Positions 8,647 through 17,248 of a stretch of DNA of 64,000 bases are shown here, one piece after another. A program made the translations under genes and the position numbers. Each line of letters opens with the position of its first letter. Positions within the stretch are counted from its first letter, which is position 1. The notes below the pieces were generated by a model, which saw only the letters and a list, made by a program, of their open reading frames with translations, did not search any database and was not told the origin of the DNA. Source of the stretch: Glaciecola sp965660625 (lineage in GTDB: Bacteria > Pseudomonadota > Gammaproteobacteria > Enterobacterales > Alteromonadaceae); assembly GCA_965660625.1 (NCBI GenBank), contig CBFIAR010000001.1, positions 496,001-560,000 of the forward strand. The letters run 5' to 3'.

Positions 8647-9102
8647 CTAATATAAAAATATGACTCGATAGTTAATTCTGTAATCCGTTTGTGCAAAATT
8701 GAGAGAACCACTTCCCGACGTTGTAATGGTTCCACCAATCAGTAACTCTGCTTCTCCATTCGCATCAGCCACTACATAATCCGAATAGTCTGTTAATGAG
8801 AATGTAAAAAACTCTTGTGATGAAATAAGCGGAGTCATGGTGCTTGCGTTATGCGACATGCTGATACTAATGCCCGTATTCGGTGCTAAGTTGTCTATCA
8901 AAAAGCGTCCAGGTATCGGCTGGCTAACTACCAGTAGATGGGGAGAAACCGTGGTATTTCCAAACTTATCAATCGTTAACGATGCTGCAGAACTATTATC
9001 AGTGACGGCAATCGTGCCAAAATCTAAGGCTTGCAGTTCGAAAATATCGGCATGCACGAACGATTGAAAGAGTAATAACGCGAGTACTGTAAGTTTCCTC
9101 AT
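8647..9102 (-). CDS. Small DUF4402-type secreted subunit, possible tip subunit
   Basis: A 151-residue secreted protein. The signal peptide appears to end at FVHA, so the mature chain would begin DIFELQALDFGTIAV. This aligns with the PIDFGTV region of the larger subunit but lacks the roughly 13 preceding residues that could form a donor strand. The DUF4402 glycine strand (LLIGGTITTSG) and a C-terminal strand ending INYRVIFLY are present. A subunit with no donor-strand extension would be expected at the tip of a chaperone-usher type fibre; this is inference. The start overlaps the end of the SPOR lipoprotein gene by four bases (ATGA). Confidence 0.7.
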   Translation of the reverse strand: MRKLTVLALLLFQSFVHADIFELQALDFGTIAVTDNSSAASLTIDKFGNTTVSPHLLVVSQPIPGRFLIDNLAPNTGISISMSHNASTMTPLISSQEFFTFSLTDYSDYVVADANGEAELLIGGTITTSGSGSLNFAQTDYRINYRVIFLY

Positions 9103-10379
9103 GGTAGCCTGTCACCTGTAAATCTAATGCTGCGACAATACTGATTTTTATTTGTCAATTGCGTGCAGGTATCATCAGCCATTTCCTTAGTTCCAAACCC
9201 GCCCGCCCGCAAACTAAAGAACTGTTTATTATTCACGGTAACCTTTTCAGTTAGCGCTATCAGTCCACATAATTCATTACTGAATGTCTTAGCCAGCGCT
9301 TTCCATCCTTTAATAGCATTGTCTAACGAACCGTAAGATGCTAGATGCAAGGCATAACCATCGCCAAGGTTAGTGTTGGTCGTCGTGCATGAATTAGCGA
9401 GCTCTAAGTTTTTCGAATTGGGATTTACCACGGTGAACCGATTGACAGTGCCTACTATGTGACTAGGGTCGATTAATTCGCCAAGCTCTACAGTACTAAA
9501 TTTGCCACCACTGCCCTTGTTTTGATCCTGAAATTTGGCATTTTTTACATTGGTACTATTGTTTGAGGTGTTACTAACAGTTCCTTGCTGAGTGCTGAAT
9601 TTTGCGTATACACCATCTTGTTGCAACGAGCGATTATCAAACTTAGTCGTCTTGACAACAGGCTTACGCTCTGTGTATTGATTTTGTGCACTGACCGCAA
9701 CTCGACCATTATCATTCGGCATAGCGCCTACAATAGGAATATCTGGAATAGGTCTTGTATCGAAAGGCATGTCTTTTTCAAGAAGATATTCTGCCACTGG
9801 TGCAGTCGCAGCCACATCAATACTTTTATTCAGATTTATATCCTTACTATTTTCTGCGGCTGTGAATATATCTGCTTCGGAAAATGTTAGCGGTTCATTA
9901 CTATTTTCAGTTGGAAGATTTGTTGAAATCTCATCCGCAGAAGTTTTAAGCTTTTCTAATAAGGCCGCGTCTGCAAACAATGACATTTTACTTAATTTGT
10001 CTAACTCTTGCGATTCCTCTGCAAAATCGCTAGTGATATCCTCCCCTTCTGAAAAACTCATTGTTTCGTATGCAGCTACCTCTTCTTCAGTTTCTAGGGA
10101 CAACTGCAATGTTGTTGTGTTCATGAGTTTGTTATCAGTTTGCTCGATATTGCTTAGCATATATTGCAGGTCCGATTCGAGCGCCACTAAATTGACTAAG
10201 GCGGGTTTCATTACTTTCCATTCCTCGGCAAAGGCTTCCATTTCAAGCATTTTTTTACGCTCAGCTTCATTATCATCATTTTTAACACTCGATGAAGAAG
10301 ACGAGTCTGGAATAATATTACAGGCACTCGTTAAGATAAGCTGAGCTGCTACTGCAAAAATCAGTAATGGTTTTTTCAT
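9099..10379 (-). CDS. SPOR-domain lipoprotein of the pilus-like locus
   Basis: A 426-residue protein with a lipoprotein signal (LTSAC, Cys 20), a long acidic and serine-rich low-complexity region (about 25-335), and a C-terminal SPOR domain (about 341-420). The SPOR domain shows the two-repeat pattern: GYALHLASYGSLDNAIKGW then FFSLRAGGFGTKEMADDTC. SPOR domains bind septal peptidoglycan with denuded glycans. A cysteine pair with nine residues between (about 405 and 415) has the same spacing as a pair in the C-terminal region of the usher-like protein encoded upstream. Role unknown; it might anchor or position the secretion pore. Overlaps the next gene by four bases. Confidence 0.72.
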   Translation of the reverse strand: MKKPLLIFAVAAQLILTSACNIIPDSSSSSSVKNDDNEAERKKMLEMEAFAEEWKVMKPALVNLVALESDLQYMLSNIEQTDNKLMNTTTLQLSLETEEEVAAYETMSFSEGEDITSDFAEESQELDKLSKMSLFADAALLEKLKTSADEISTNLPTENSNEPLTFSEADIFTAAENSKDINLNKSIDVAATAPVAEYLLEKDMPFDTRPIPDIPIVGAMPNDNGRVAVSAQNQYTERKPVVKTTKFDNRSLQQDGVYAKFSTQQGTVSNTSNNSTNVKNAKFQDQNKGSGGKFSTVELGELIDPSHIVGTVNRFTVVNPNSKNLELANSCTTTNTNLGDGYALHLASYGSLDNAIKGWKALAKTFSNELCGLIALTEKVTVNNKQFFSLRAGGFGTKEMADDTCTQLTNKNQYCRSIRFTGDRLP

Positions 10380-10500
10380 TATATAAAACCCATGTCAAAA
10401 ACTTGGCGAAATTTAGAAGCCTAATGGCGATTAATTTTTGATATGCAACAAGCAGACCAATTACCACCGTACATTGTTAAAGACTGAGTTGAATTGGTGC

Positions 10501-13467
10501 TTATTTGCGTTTTCTGTTATCCGCAATGGTTTTGGAAGGGATGTGGTTAATTTCTACTGCATGCGCGAACACTGAACAGTCATCGTATTTACGCTGAATA
10601 GATTCACACACTTGTTGAGCAATATCTGCACTTTCAAATAAGCCTAAACCAATCAGCGTTTTTTGATTTCTCTCAAGGGTAAAGGCGGTTTTTTTAAAGA
10701 CGGAAAGTAAAGTTTGGCCTTTCACCTTACTCCAAAAGAGGTTAGCCATTTTTTCACTGGAGAAGCTCGCAATAGTCGGAACATAACCCTGAGCAAACTC
10801 TTTTGGCTCCAAATAAAAATCCGTTCCAGAAAGCAATCCTGTCTCATTGCTTATCCTTATGCTTACCGGCGGCGGTGCTTTCAGTCTCATTTTATCGAGA
10901 TAAGAAGCGTTCATTCTGAGCACGTAATTACCGGCAGTGACTCCCGCTAGGAGGTAATAGCCATCAAATTCAGTTTCTGCTTGATACTTGACTACGCCAT
11001 TTGAATCAAGTAATTCTATGGAAGATCGACTAATCGGGATTTGTACGTCTTTATCGTTGATTGTATAGACGATACCTTCTATTTCATTGCCAATAGCTAA
11101 AGGAAAGTCCAAGTTATCAACATAGCCGGCTCTCGCTTTAATCGCTACACCCTCCACTAATGGCACTAAAAAAGGGTCATCTACGGTACTAAAATCAAGC
11201 GTAATATCTGTCAAGCGGCCGTCAGGCAAATTGGTCAAAGCAGCAATACCGTCGGCATTAGTGAGGGCGTGCCTCCTCGATTGCAAGGAGAGCACTTTTA
11301 CATCAGGCAGGAGTGGCTCACCAGGCTCGTAGTATCCATTTACATTTTTATCAATAAATACCCTAACCAATAAGGATGATTTTGAAACAACTGGGTTGAT
11401 ACTATTAAACACACTATTGTATTGAATAGGCGCCCCACCAAGACTCAATTGCGCGTTTACGCCAGCACTGAAGCCCAATGCATCAGAATGCTTAAGGACG
11501 CCAGTGAGACTAAACGCACTGTGTTTCCAAGTTGTTTGTAAACCATAGGCATCTGTTTTATTTTGGATATTTCGATTATATGTGAATTTACTGGATATAT
11601 TTTCAAAAGGAAACCAACTTACATCAAAGCGGATATCGTTGAAATCAACGTTTTCTTCATAAGAATAGGCTGCATTTAATCTTGTCAAGACTGGTCCTAT
11701 TGGCTTTTGAAAAGAAAGTGTACCAAACCTTAGCTCATCACCTGTAACTGGACGTATATAGGTAATGTTATTGAAAACATCAATGAACTGAGAAGCGATA
11801 CCCAGTGAATTTCTAAATTCATAGCGATCTCCCGCTTCAAAAGAACTAAGAGTAAGGTCATTTTGATAGGATAAAGACACGCTGTCGTTTAATGCAAACT
11901 GACCACTCATGTCTAGCTCAGATACAACCCTTTGGCTTTTTTCGGTTTCATTAATCGCTTGCGATGATGCATATGTCACAGCTAAAGAAAGATTCTGTTT
12001 CCACAAAGCGCCTCTAGCGCTAATTCGAGCTTGATAGTTTTGTTGATCGTCGGCTTGAAAATTAGTGCCCAATATAAGTCGGTTGGCAACTGCTGTGTTA
12101 GTTGAAATTGTCGCTAAGTTTAGGTCACTATCACCACCGAATTGTGAACTAAACCCAGCGTTTAAAGCGGTATCGCCAAATATATGATATTGAGCATTGG
12201 CCGATAAATTATAACCATAATCTTGGTTATTAATTGAATTGCTCTCTTCAAGTCCAAATAAAGATTTATTATTTTGTGATAGCGATATTTGGTATTTTAG
12301 ACGAGCACTCGAGACGGCATCGCGATCTAAGATCCGCTGTTCAATACGTTCAACTACTTGTCCTTGAGGCCCATACAGCACCACTCTAAGTAGATTCAAA
12401 CCTGCATAAAGAGGAATATCATTAAACTCAAAACGCCCCGTTTGCACCTCAAATTGTTGACCTAACAGCACACCATTTCGATACAGTTCTACATCCCAAC
12501 CACTTTGAATCTCGCCGGACACAGAGGTTGCATCTAAATTGATATCATTAGACCTGACAAGGTTATCGATAAGCACACCTCTTGACTGAGCGAGTGTCGC
12601 TCCATTTGTTTGTCGAACCGGCGTGATATCACCAATTTTCAAGGTAGAGAGATTATCAATACCAAAAAGGGTGCTTTGCTCATCGGATTTGCTCAACTGA
12701 AGTCGGCCGTTATTCAGCCACTTATTATTGTTTCCGTTTAAAAAAAACTGGGCATTGAACAGTGCGATATCTCGGCTACCCAATAAACTGTAACTACTAT
12801 TCAACTCTTGACGATCATTTGAATAGAGGGAATTAAGCTGCAAATCGATTGCTTGTGGAGAGAGTAAGCCAAAGCCTCGGCTTAGTCTGGTGTATTTAAT
12901 TTCACTGTTATTGCCTTTGCTAATTCTTTGCTGTTTGCGATCGAGCCGTTGCTGGAAAGGCAGAGCTTGTTTTGGGGTCAAATAAAGCATCAAATCTTGG
13001 AAGTCGGCAGTCGCGCCAAGGCCAAACCAGTCATTTAAACGTGCTAGAGAAATAAAGAGTGAATTATCTACGATCGTAAAATCTTTTAGAGAGAGTAATT
13101 GCTCGGCACTTTCTGGGCCATAGATAACGGGTGAACCTTCGGAACGTGAATGCGATAAAGTGAAGGTATTGTCTGTTTTTATGTACCAGCCATTGTAGCG
13201 CGCAAGTGGTTCATCATAGTAGATTGGAAAATCCAAGGCCGTCAGCAGTCCCTCGAATTCTACGTGAACCGAATCGCCCTTTTTAATGGCAAACACTTCG
13301 CCAAATACGAACGTATCAATGCGGATCGTCATGATAAGCTCTTCGCCTTCGGCAAAACGAGCCTGAACTTTCTCATCCTCAGAAAGATTCGCGAGCTCGG
13401 CGATGCTCTGCGCGTAACTAAAGCATGAGAGGCTGAGTAAAAATAAGATTATTGCGAAGCGATGCAA
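10501..13467 (-). CDS. Usher-like outer-membrane protein with regulatory-like beta domains and a SPOR-like tail
   Basis: A 988-residue protein with a signal peptide (LHRFAIILFLLSLSCFSYA-Q). The N-terminal region is all-beta; a segment around 313-378 (GEIQSGWDVELYRNGVLLGQ and IPLYAGLNLLRVVLYGPQGQ) resembles usher barrel or plug sequences; about 380-700 is rich in alternating strands with aromatic girdle residues, like a beta barrel. Then come SdrD-B or carboxypeptidase-regulatory-like folds (VRVFIDKNVNGYYEPGEPLL, EFDGYYLLAGVTAGNY) and a final SPOR-like region (about 895-974) with C-X9-C. Canonical FimD/PapC ushers are shorter and lack this tail. The start is TTG, with GAGGA eight to nine bases upstream and an in-frame stop two codons before it. 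It is the first gene of the locus. Confidence 0.7.
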   Translation of the reverse strand: MHRFAIILFLLSLSCFSYAQSIAELANLSEDEKVQARFAEGEELIMTIRIDTFVFGEVFAIKKGDSVHVEFEGLLTALDFPIYYDEPLARYNGWYIKTDNTFTLSHSRSEGSPVIYGPESAEQLLSLKDFTIVDNSLFISLARLNDWFGLGATADFQDLMLYLTPKQALPFQQRLDRKQQRISKGNNSEIKYTRLSRGFGLLSPQAIDLQLNSLYSNDRQELNSSYSLLGSRDIALFNAQFFLNGNNNKWLNNGRLQLSKSDEQSTLFGIDNLSTLKIGDITPVRQTNGATLAQSRGVLIDNLVRSNDINLDATSVSGEIQSGWDVELYRNGVLLGQQFEVQTGRFEFNDIPLYAGLNLLRVVLYGPQGQVVERIEQRILDRDAVSSARLKYQISLSQNNKSLFGLEESNSINNQDYGYNLSANAQYHIFGDTALNAGFSSQFGGDSDLNLATISTNTAVANRLILGTNFQADDQQNYQARISARGALWKQNLSLAVTYASSQAINETEKSQRVVSELDMSGQFALNDSVSLSYQNDLTLSSFEAGDRYEFRNSLGIASQFIDVFNNITYIRPVTGDELRFGTLSFQKPIGPVLTRLNAAYSYEENVDFNDIRFDVSWFPFENISSKFTYNRNIQNKTDAYGLQTTWKHSAFSLTGVLKHSDALGFSAGVNAQLSLGGAPIQYNSVFNSINPVVSKSSLLVRVFIDKNVNGYYEPGEPLLPDVKVLSLQSRRHALTNADGIAALTNLPDGRLTDITLDFSTVDDPFLVPLVEGVAIKARAGYVDNLDFPLAIGNEIEGIVYTINDKDVQIPISRSSIELLDSNGVVKYQAETEFDGYYLLAGVTAGNYVLRMNASYLDKMRLKAPPPVSIRISNETGLLSGTDFYLEPKEFAQGYVPTIASFSSEKMANLFWSKVKGQTLLSVFKKTAFTLERNQKTLIGLGLFESADIAQQVCESIQRKYDDCSVFAHAVEINHIPSKTIADNRKRK

Positions 13468-13515
13468 ACGCTAGGTCCTCAGTTATTCGATGTGACGAAT
13501 GAATTAACTAAAGAA

Positions 13516-13530
13516 CTAGCAAAAACTATT
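13516..13530 (-). promoter_or_regulatory. 15-bp motif shared with the pilin leader (copy 1)
   Basis: Minus-strand AATAGTTTTTGCTAG, 49 bases upstream of the usher-like gene start and identical to 7718-7732. It partly overlaps a weak hairpin at 13526-13546. The position in front of both leader genes of the locus suggests a common promoter or regulator site. Confidence 0.5.
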
Positions 13531-13546
13531 CCATAATCAAGAATAG
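13521..13546 (-). terminator. Possible rho-independent terminator after oadB
   Basis: Minus-strand stem CTATTC / GAATAG with a nine-base loop followed by five T residues, just after the oadB stop. The stem is short and AT-rich, and the T-run is part of the 15-bp motif shared with the pilin leader, so the hairpin may be coincidental. Confidence 0.4.
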
Positions 13547-13567
13547 CTTATTAAATAACAAACTTTC

Positions 13568-14698
13568 TTACCCCACCAACGCCAACAATATCCCCGCGGC
13601 AACAGCCGAGCCTAATACCCCGGCAACATTCGGCCCCATCGCATGCATCAACAAGAAGTTATGTGGATTCGATTCAAGGCCAACTTTATTCACCACACGC
13701 GCCGCCATTGGCACAGCAGATACCCCAGCGGCACCTATTAAGGGATTAATATTGTCCTTACTGAATTTGTTCATCAATTTCGCCATCAACACGCCAGCCG
13801 CCGTTCCTATTGAGAATGCGACTGCGCCCAGTGCCAAAATACCCAGTGTTTCCGCCGTCAAAAATTTATCAGAACTGAGTTTTGAACCCACGCCTAGACC
13901 AAGGAATATTGTCACGACATTGATCAGCTCGTTTTGAGCTGTGTAGCTCAATCGATCTACAACACCACATTCTTTCAGCAAATTACCAAAGCAAAACATA
14001 CCGACTAATGGGGTGGCTGCAGGCAAAAATATTAAGGTTAAGACCAACACTGCTAAGGGGAATAAGATTTTTTCTTTCTTTGATACCACTCTTAGCTGAG
14101 CCATCGGCAACTTGCGCTCTTCCGGCGTTGTCAACGCTTTCATAATGGGTGGCTGAATAATAGGGACCAGCGCCATATAGGAATATGCTGCAACGGCAAT
14201 TGCGCCCAAAAGTTCAGGCGCTAACTTGGATGCCAAAAATATGGCGGTCGGTCCATCCGCACCGCCAATAATTGCGATCGCTGATGCATCCTGCAGAGTA
14301 AATTCAAACCAAGGCAAACCGTTAAGCAAAATCGCACCGAACAGAGTAGCAAAAATACCAAACTGTGCTGCAGCACCCAGCAATAACATGCGCGGGTTGG
14401 CAATCAGCGCACTAAAATCCGTCATAGCGCCCACACCCATGAAGATCAACAGTGGAAACACGCCAGTATCCACACCAATGTAGTAGATATAGTGTAATAA
14501 GCCACCTGCTTCACTAAAGCCCGCTAAGGGGATATTAGTAAGGAGCGCGCCAAAGCCTATAGGTAGCAATAAAAGCGGCTCAAACTTGCGTACAATGGCT
14601 AGATAGAGCAAGCCAAAGCCAACAAGCATCATGATTATTTGACCAACTTCAAAATGGGGTATTGACGTGCTTTCCCAGAGAATTAATAACTTTTCCAT
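13568..14698 (-). CDS. oadB: Oxaloacetate decarboxylase sodium pump, beta subunit
   Basis: A 376-residue integral membrane protein of the OadB/MmdB/GcdB family. It decarboxylates carboxybiotin on the alpha subunit and couples this to sodium export. Many hydrophobic segments are present, with family motifs GADGPTAIFLASKLAPELLGAIAVAAYSYM split around residues 145-175 and SAVPMAARVVNKVG near 326-339. It is the last of three genes in the order oadG, oadA, oadB, starting four bases after the oadA stop. Confidence 0.93.
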   Translation of the reverse strand: MEKLLILWESTSIPHFEVGQIIMMLVGFGLLYLAIVRKFEPLLLLPIGFGALLTNIPLAGFSEAGGLLHYIYYIGVDTGVFPLLIFMGVGAMTDFSALIANPRMLLLGAAAQFGIFATLFGAILLNGLPWFEFTLQDASAIAIIGGADGPTAIFLASKLAPELLGAIAVAAYSYMALVPIIQPPIMKALTTPEERKLPMAQLRVVSKKEKILFPLAVLVLTLIFLPAATPLVGMFCFGNLLKECGVVDRLSYTAQNELINVVTIFLGLGVGSKLSSDKFLTAETLGILALGAVAFSIGTAAGVLMAKLMNKFSKDNINPLIGAAGVSAVPMAARVVNKVGLESNPHNFLLMHAMGPNVAGVLGSAVAAGILLALVG

Positions 14699-14702
14699 GA
14701 GC

Positions 14703-16484
14703 CTACCCGATAACCATCATTGTTTGGCCTGCCTGCACAGCGTCGCCTTCTTTCGCGATAATCTGCTGCACAACACCTGAAACAGCGCTGCGTACTTCTG
14801 TTTCCATTTTCATCGCTTCAAGAATTAGAATAACATCACCTTCTTGTACTTCTTCGCCTTCGCTGACCAATATTTTGAAAATGTTGCCTGATAGCGGTGA
14901 ATCAATATCGGTACCCTCACCCACTGGCGCAGAATGTGTATTTACCGATGAGCTATTAGCAGTAGAGGATATATGGCTCACTTCGCCGTCCTCAGACACT
15001 TCAACGTGATAAACCTGACCTTCAACGCGCACCTTATAAGCCGCAGCATCACCTGCGAGTGGCTCAGCACTGGTTGCATCAATAACTGGTAAGTCATCGC
15101 TTGGCGCAGGTTCAAATGCACTTGGATCGTCACGATTTTCAATAAACTTCAAGCCAATTTGTGGAAACAAGGCATAGGTGAGCACATCATCAATTTTATC
15201 TTTCGCAATACGTAATGCTTTTTGCTCGGTTAATACGTCCAGTTCTTCCTCCAACTTTTGAAGTTCTGGAGCGATAACATCAGCAGGACGACATGTAATC
15301 GCCTCACCACCATCAAGTACGCGTTCTTGTAATGCCTTATTCACAGGAGCGGCTGTTGCGCCATATTCGCCTTTTAACACGCCTGCCGTTTCTTTGGTAA
15401 TGCTTTTATAGCGCTCACCTGTAAGTACGTTTAGAACGGCTTGGGTGCCAACAATTTGAGAAGTTGGTGTCACCAGTGGAATAAAACCAAGGTCTTCACG
15501 AACTCTGGGTATTTCAAGCAAGACTTCGTCGAACTTGTCTTCAGCGCCCTGCTCTTTTAACTGCCCTTCCATGTTGGTTAACATGCCGCCCGGCACCTGC
15601 GCAATCAGGATCCTAGCATCAACGCCTTTCAAAGAACCTTCAAACTGCGCATATTTTTTGCGTACATCACGAAAATAAGCAGCAATCTCCGCGAGTTTCT
15701 GAATATCTAAGCCAGTATCACGATCGGTACCCTCAACAATCGAGACCATTGTCTCTGTTGCTGTGTGACCATAAGTCATACTCATAGAAGACACGGCAGT
15801 GTCGAGCATATCAATGCCAGCATCGACCGCCTTTTGATATGTGGCGGTACTTAAACCCGTGGTTGCGTGACACTGCATCGCAATCGGCACACTAACCGTT
15901 TCTTTTAAACCCGAAATAAGTGCTTCACAGTCATACGGTTTTAACAAGCCAGCCATATCCTTGATACAAATAGAGTGCACGCCCATGTCTTCCAAGCGTT
16001 TTGCCATATCCAACCAAAGCGGCAAATTATGCACCGGGCTAACCGTATAAGAAATCGTGCCTTGAGCATGTGCACCAACCTTAATGGCTGACTTAACGGC
16101 GGTTTCAAGATTGCGTACATCGTTCATTGCATCAAAAATACGGAACACATCCACGCCATTAGCGTGCGCTCGTTCAACAAACTTTTCTACAACATCATCG
16201 GCGTAGTGACGGTATCCGAGCAAATTCTGGCCGCGCAACAACATTTGCTGCTTGGTTTTCGGCATCGCAGCTTTTAATGCTCTAATGCGTTCCCAAGGAT
16301 CTTCGCCCAAATAGCGAATGCAAGCGTCAAACGTGGCACCACCCCAAGATTCAATTGACCAGTAACCGACATCATCCAGTTTAGCCGCGATAGGGAGCAT
16401 ATCTTCCAAGCGCATACGAGTAGCAAGTATCGACTGATGCGCATCACGCAAGACCAGTTCAGTGAGCTTTAATGGATTAGACAT
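14703..16484 (-). CDS. oadA: Oxaloacetate decarboxylase, biotin-containing alpha subunit
   Basis: A 593-residue cytoplasmic subunit that transfers the carboxyl group of oxaloacetate to biotin. The N-terminal carboxyltransferase barrel begins LTELVLRDAHQSILATRMR; metal and substrate motifs include MQCHATTG near residue 203. The middle PYC_OADA domain is followed by a linker and a C-terminal biotinyl domain with EAMKMET, the biotin lysine being at about 559. The linker here is acidic and proline/alanine-containing but short. Ten bases separate it from oadG, four from oadB. The complex is typically used for anaerobic citrate metabolism or sodium energetics. Confidence 0.95.
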   Translation of the reverse strand: MSNPLKLTELVLRDAHQSILATRMRLEDMLPIAAKLDDVGYWSIESWGGATFDACIRYLGEDPWERIRALKAAMPKTKQQMLLRGQNLLGYRHYADDVVEKFVERAHANGVDVFRIFDAMNDVRNLETAVKSAIKVGAHAQGTISYTVSPVHNLPLWLDMAKRLEDMGVHSICIKDMAGLLKPYDCEALISGLKETVSVPIAMQCHATTGLSTATYQKAVDAGIDMLDTAVSSMSMTYGHTATETMVSIVEGTDRDTGLDIQKLAEIAAYFRDVRKKYAQFEGSLKGVDARILIAQVPGGMLTNMEGQLKEQGAEDKFDEVLLEIPRVREDLGFIPLVTPTSQIVGTQAVLNVLTGERYKSITKETAGVLKGEYGATAAPVNKALQERVLDGGEAITCRPADVIAPELQKLEEELDVLTEQKALRIAKDKIDDVLTYALFPQIGLKFIENRDDPSAFEPAPSDDLPVIDATSAEPLAGDAAAYKVRVEGQVYHVEVSEDGEVSHISSTANSSSVNTHSAPVGEGTDIDSPLSGNIFKILVSEGEEVQEGDVILILEAMKMETEVRSAVSGVVQQIIAKEGDAVQAGQTMMVIG

Positions 16485-16493
16485 AATGTATCC

Positions 16494-16778
16494 CTATGAT
16501 TTTAAAGTTGTGTGTCTGTGCGTATGCACGGCCGCGGTAATAGCTGCCGCGACTTGAGGACTCACTGACGCTGGTAATTTATTCTTTGCTGCTTGACTCA
16601 ATGCAGCACGCTTTTTTGCAGTATGAAGAGAAGCTTCTTCAGATGGGTATTGACGGCAAAACCAAGCAATCGCATGAATACCGCCGATCAGTAACACCAA
16701 AAAGGCAAACACGACAGACATACCAACAGCCATTAAAACTGCCGCCTCCATCAATTGGCCGTTCATTTCTGTCGACAT
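16494..16778 (-). CDS. oadG: Oxaloacetate decarboxylase, gamma subunit
   Basis: A 94-residue single-span membrane protein. The hydrophobic helix (about residues 10-34) is followed by a polar cytoplasmic tail, the usual OadG layout in which the tail binds the alpha subunit and stabilises the complex. Sequence conservation in OadG is low, so the call rests on size, topology and its place directly upstream of oadA. It is the first gene of the operon; the upstream region to 16943 is AT-rich and should hold the promoter, though no clear one was picked out. Confidence 0.85.
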   Translation of the reverse strand: MSTEMNGQLMEAAVLMAVGMSVVFAFLVLLIGGIHAIAWFCRQYPSEEASLHTAKKRAALSQAAKNKLPASVSPQVAAAITAAVHTHRHTTLKS

Positions 16779-16963
16779 AATATCCCCTTAAAAAGTACAC
16801 CCAAAAAATCAGGGTAGGATAAATAGCATGCTGTGCAACGAATTACAATATAAACAAAAGCATTTATGCAGAAAAACAACAAACTTATGCATTAAATTTC
16901 ATTATTTATCAATTTTTATTCAGTATTTACGAATTTTTAACATTTCCATAAAAGGCGCATTTA

Positions 16964-17082
16964 CGATGCACCAATAACCTGCGTAACATAAATCATAGTG
17001 CTGAGTAGGCCCTTCGTATGAGCAAACCTTCACAGCACAGGACGTGCTGTGTGAGCGGTCAGGATGACGAACAGCGCGTTTT
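16964..17082 (+). repeat. 119-bp direct repeat, copy 1
   Basis: Begins CGATGCACCAATAACCTG and is nearly identical to the next copy. Only a few substitutions were seen (for example TAGG versus CAGG, and CACAGG versus CACTGG). Contains an internal hairpin CAGCAC / GTGCTG. Confidence 0.9.
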
Positions 17083-17200
17083 CGATGCACCAATAACCTG
17101 CGTAACATAAATCATAGTGCTGAGCAGGCCCTTCGTATGAGCAAACCTTCACAGCACTGGACGTGCTGTGTGAGCGGTCAGGATGACGAACAGCGCGTTT
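17083..17200 (+). repeat. 119-bp direct repeat, copy 2
   Basis: Starts exactly where copy 1 ends. The internal hairpin CAGCAC / GTGCTG is kept despite the single-base difference in its loop, which suggests the stem matters. Confidence 0.9.
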
Positions 17201-17205
17201 GCTAA

Positions 17206-17237
17206 TACGAAGGGCCTGCTCAGCGCTATGATTTATA
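17206..17237 (-). repeat. 32-bp inverted partial copy of the repeat unit
   Basis: Reverse complement of 17106-17137 with two mismatches. With copy 2 it can form a long stem-loop about 132 bases across, and a weaker one with copy 1. Confidence 0.88.
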
Positions 17238-17248
17238 TTTATGGAAAA

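Larger units (their letters stand above)
16944..17246. repeat. Composite repeat element bounded by short inverted repeats
   Basis: A 303-base region between oadG and the tRNA genes. Its ends are a nine-base inverted repeat (TTCCATAAA at 16944-16952 and its complement at 17238-17246). Inside are two direct repeats of 119 and 118 bases and a 32-base inverted copy of part of the unit. No long open frame with coding character is present. The structure resembles a non-autonomous mobile or structural repeat element; no family is recognised. Confidence 0.7.

Noticed and set aside
9769..10344. Antisense open frame (191 codons) opposite the SPOR lipoprotein gene
   Set aside because: Mirror of an acidic, Ser-rich low-complexity region; no start signal or motif.
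16964..17200. Possible CRISPR-like array
   Set aside because: Only two units of 119 bases directly abutting, with no unique spacers and no cas genes.
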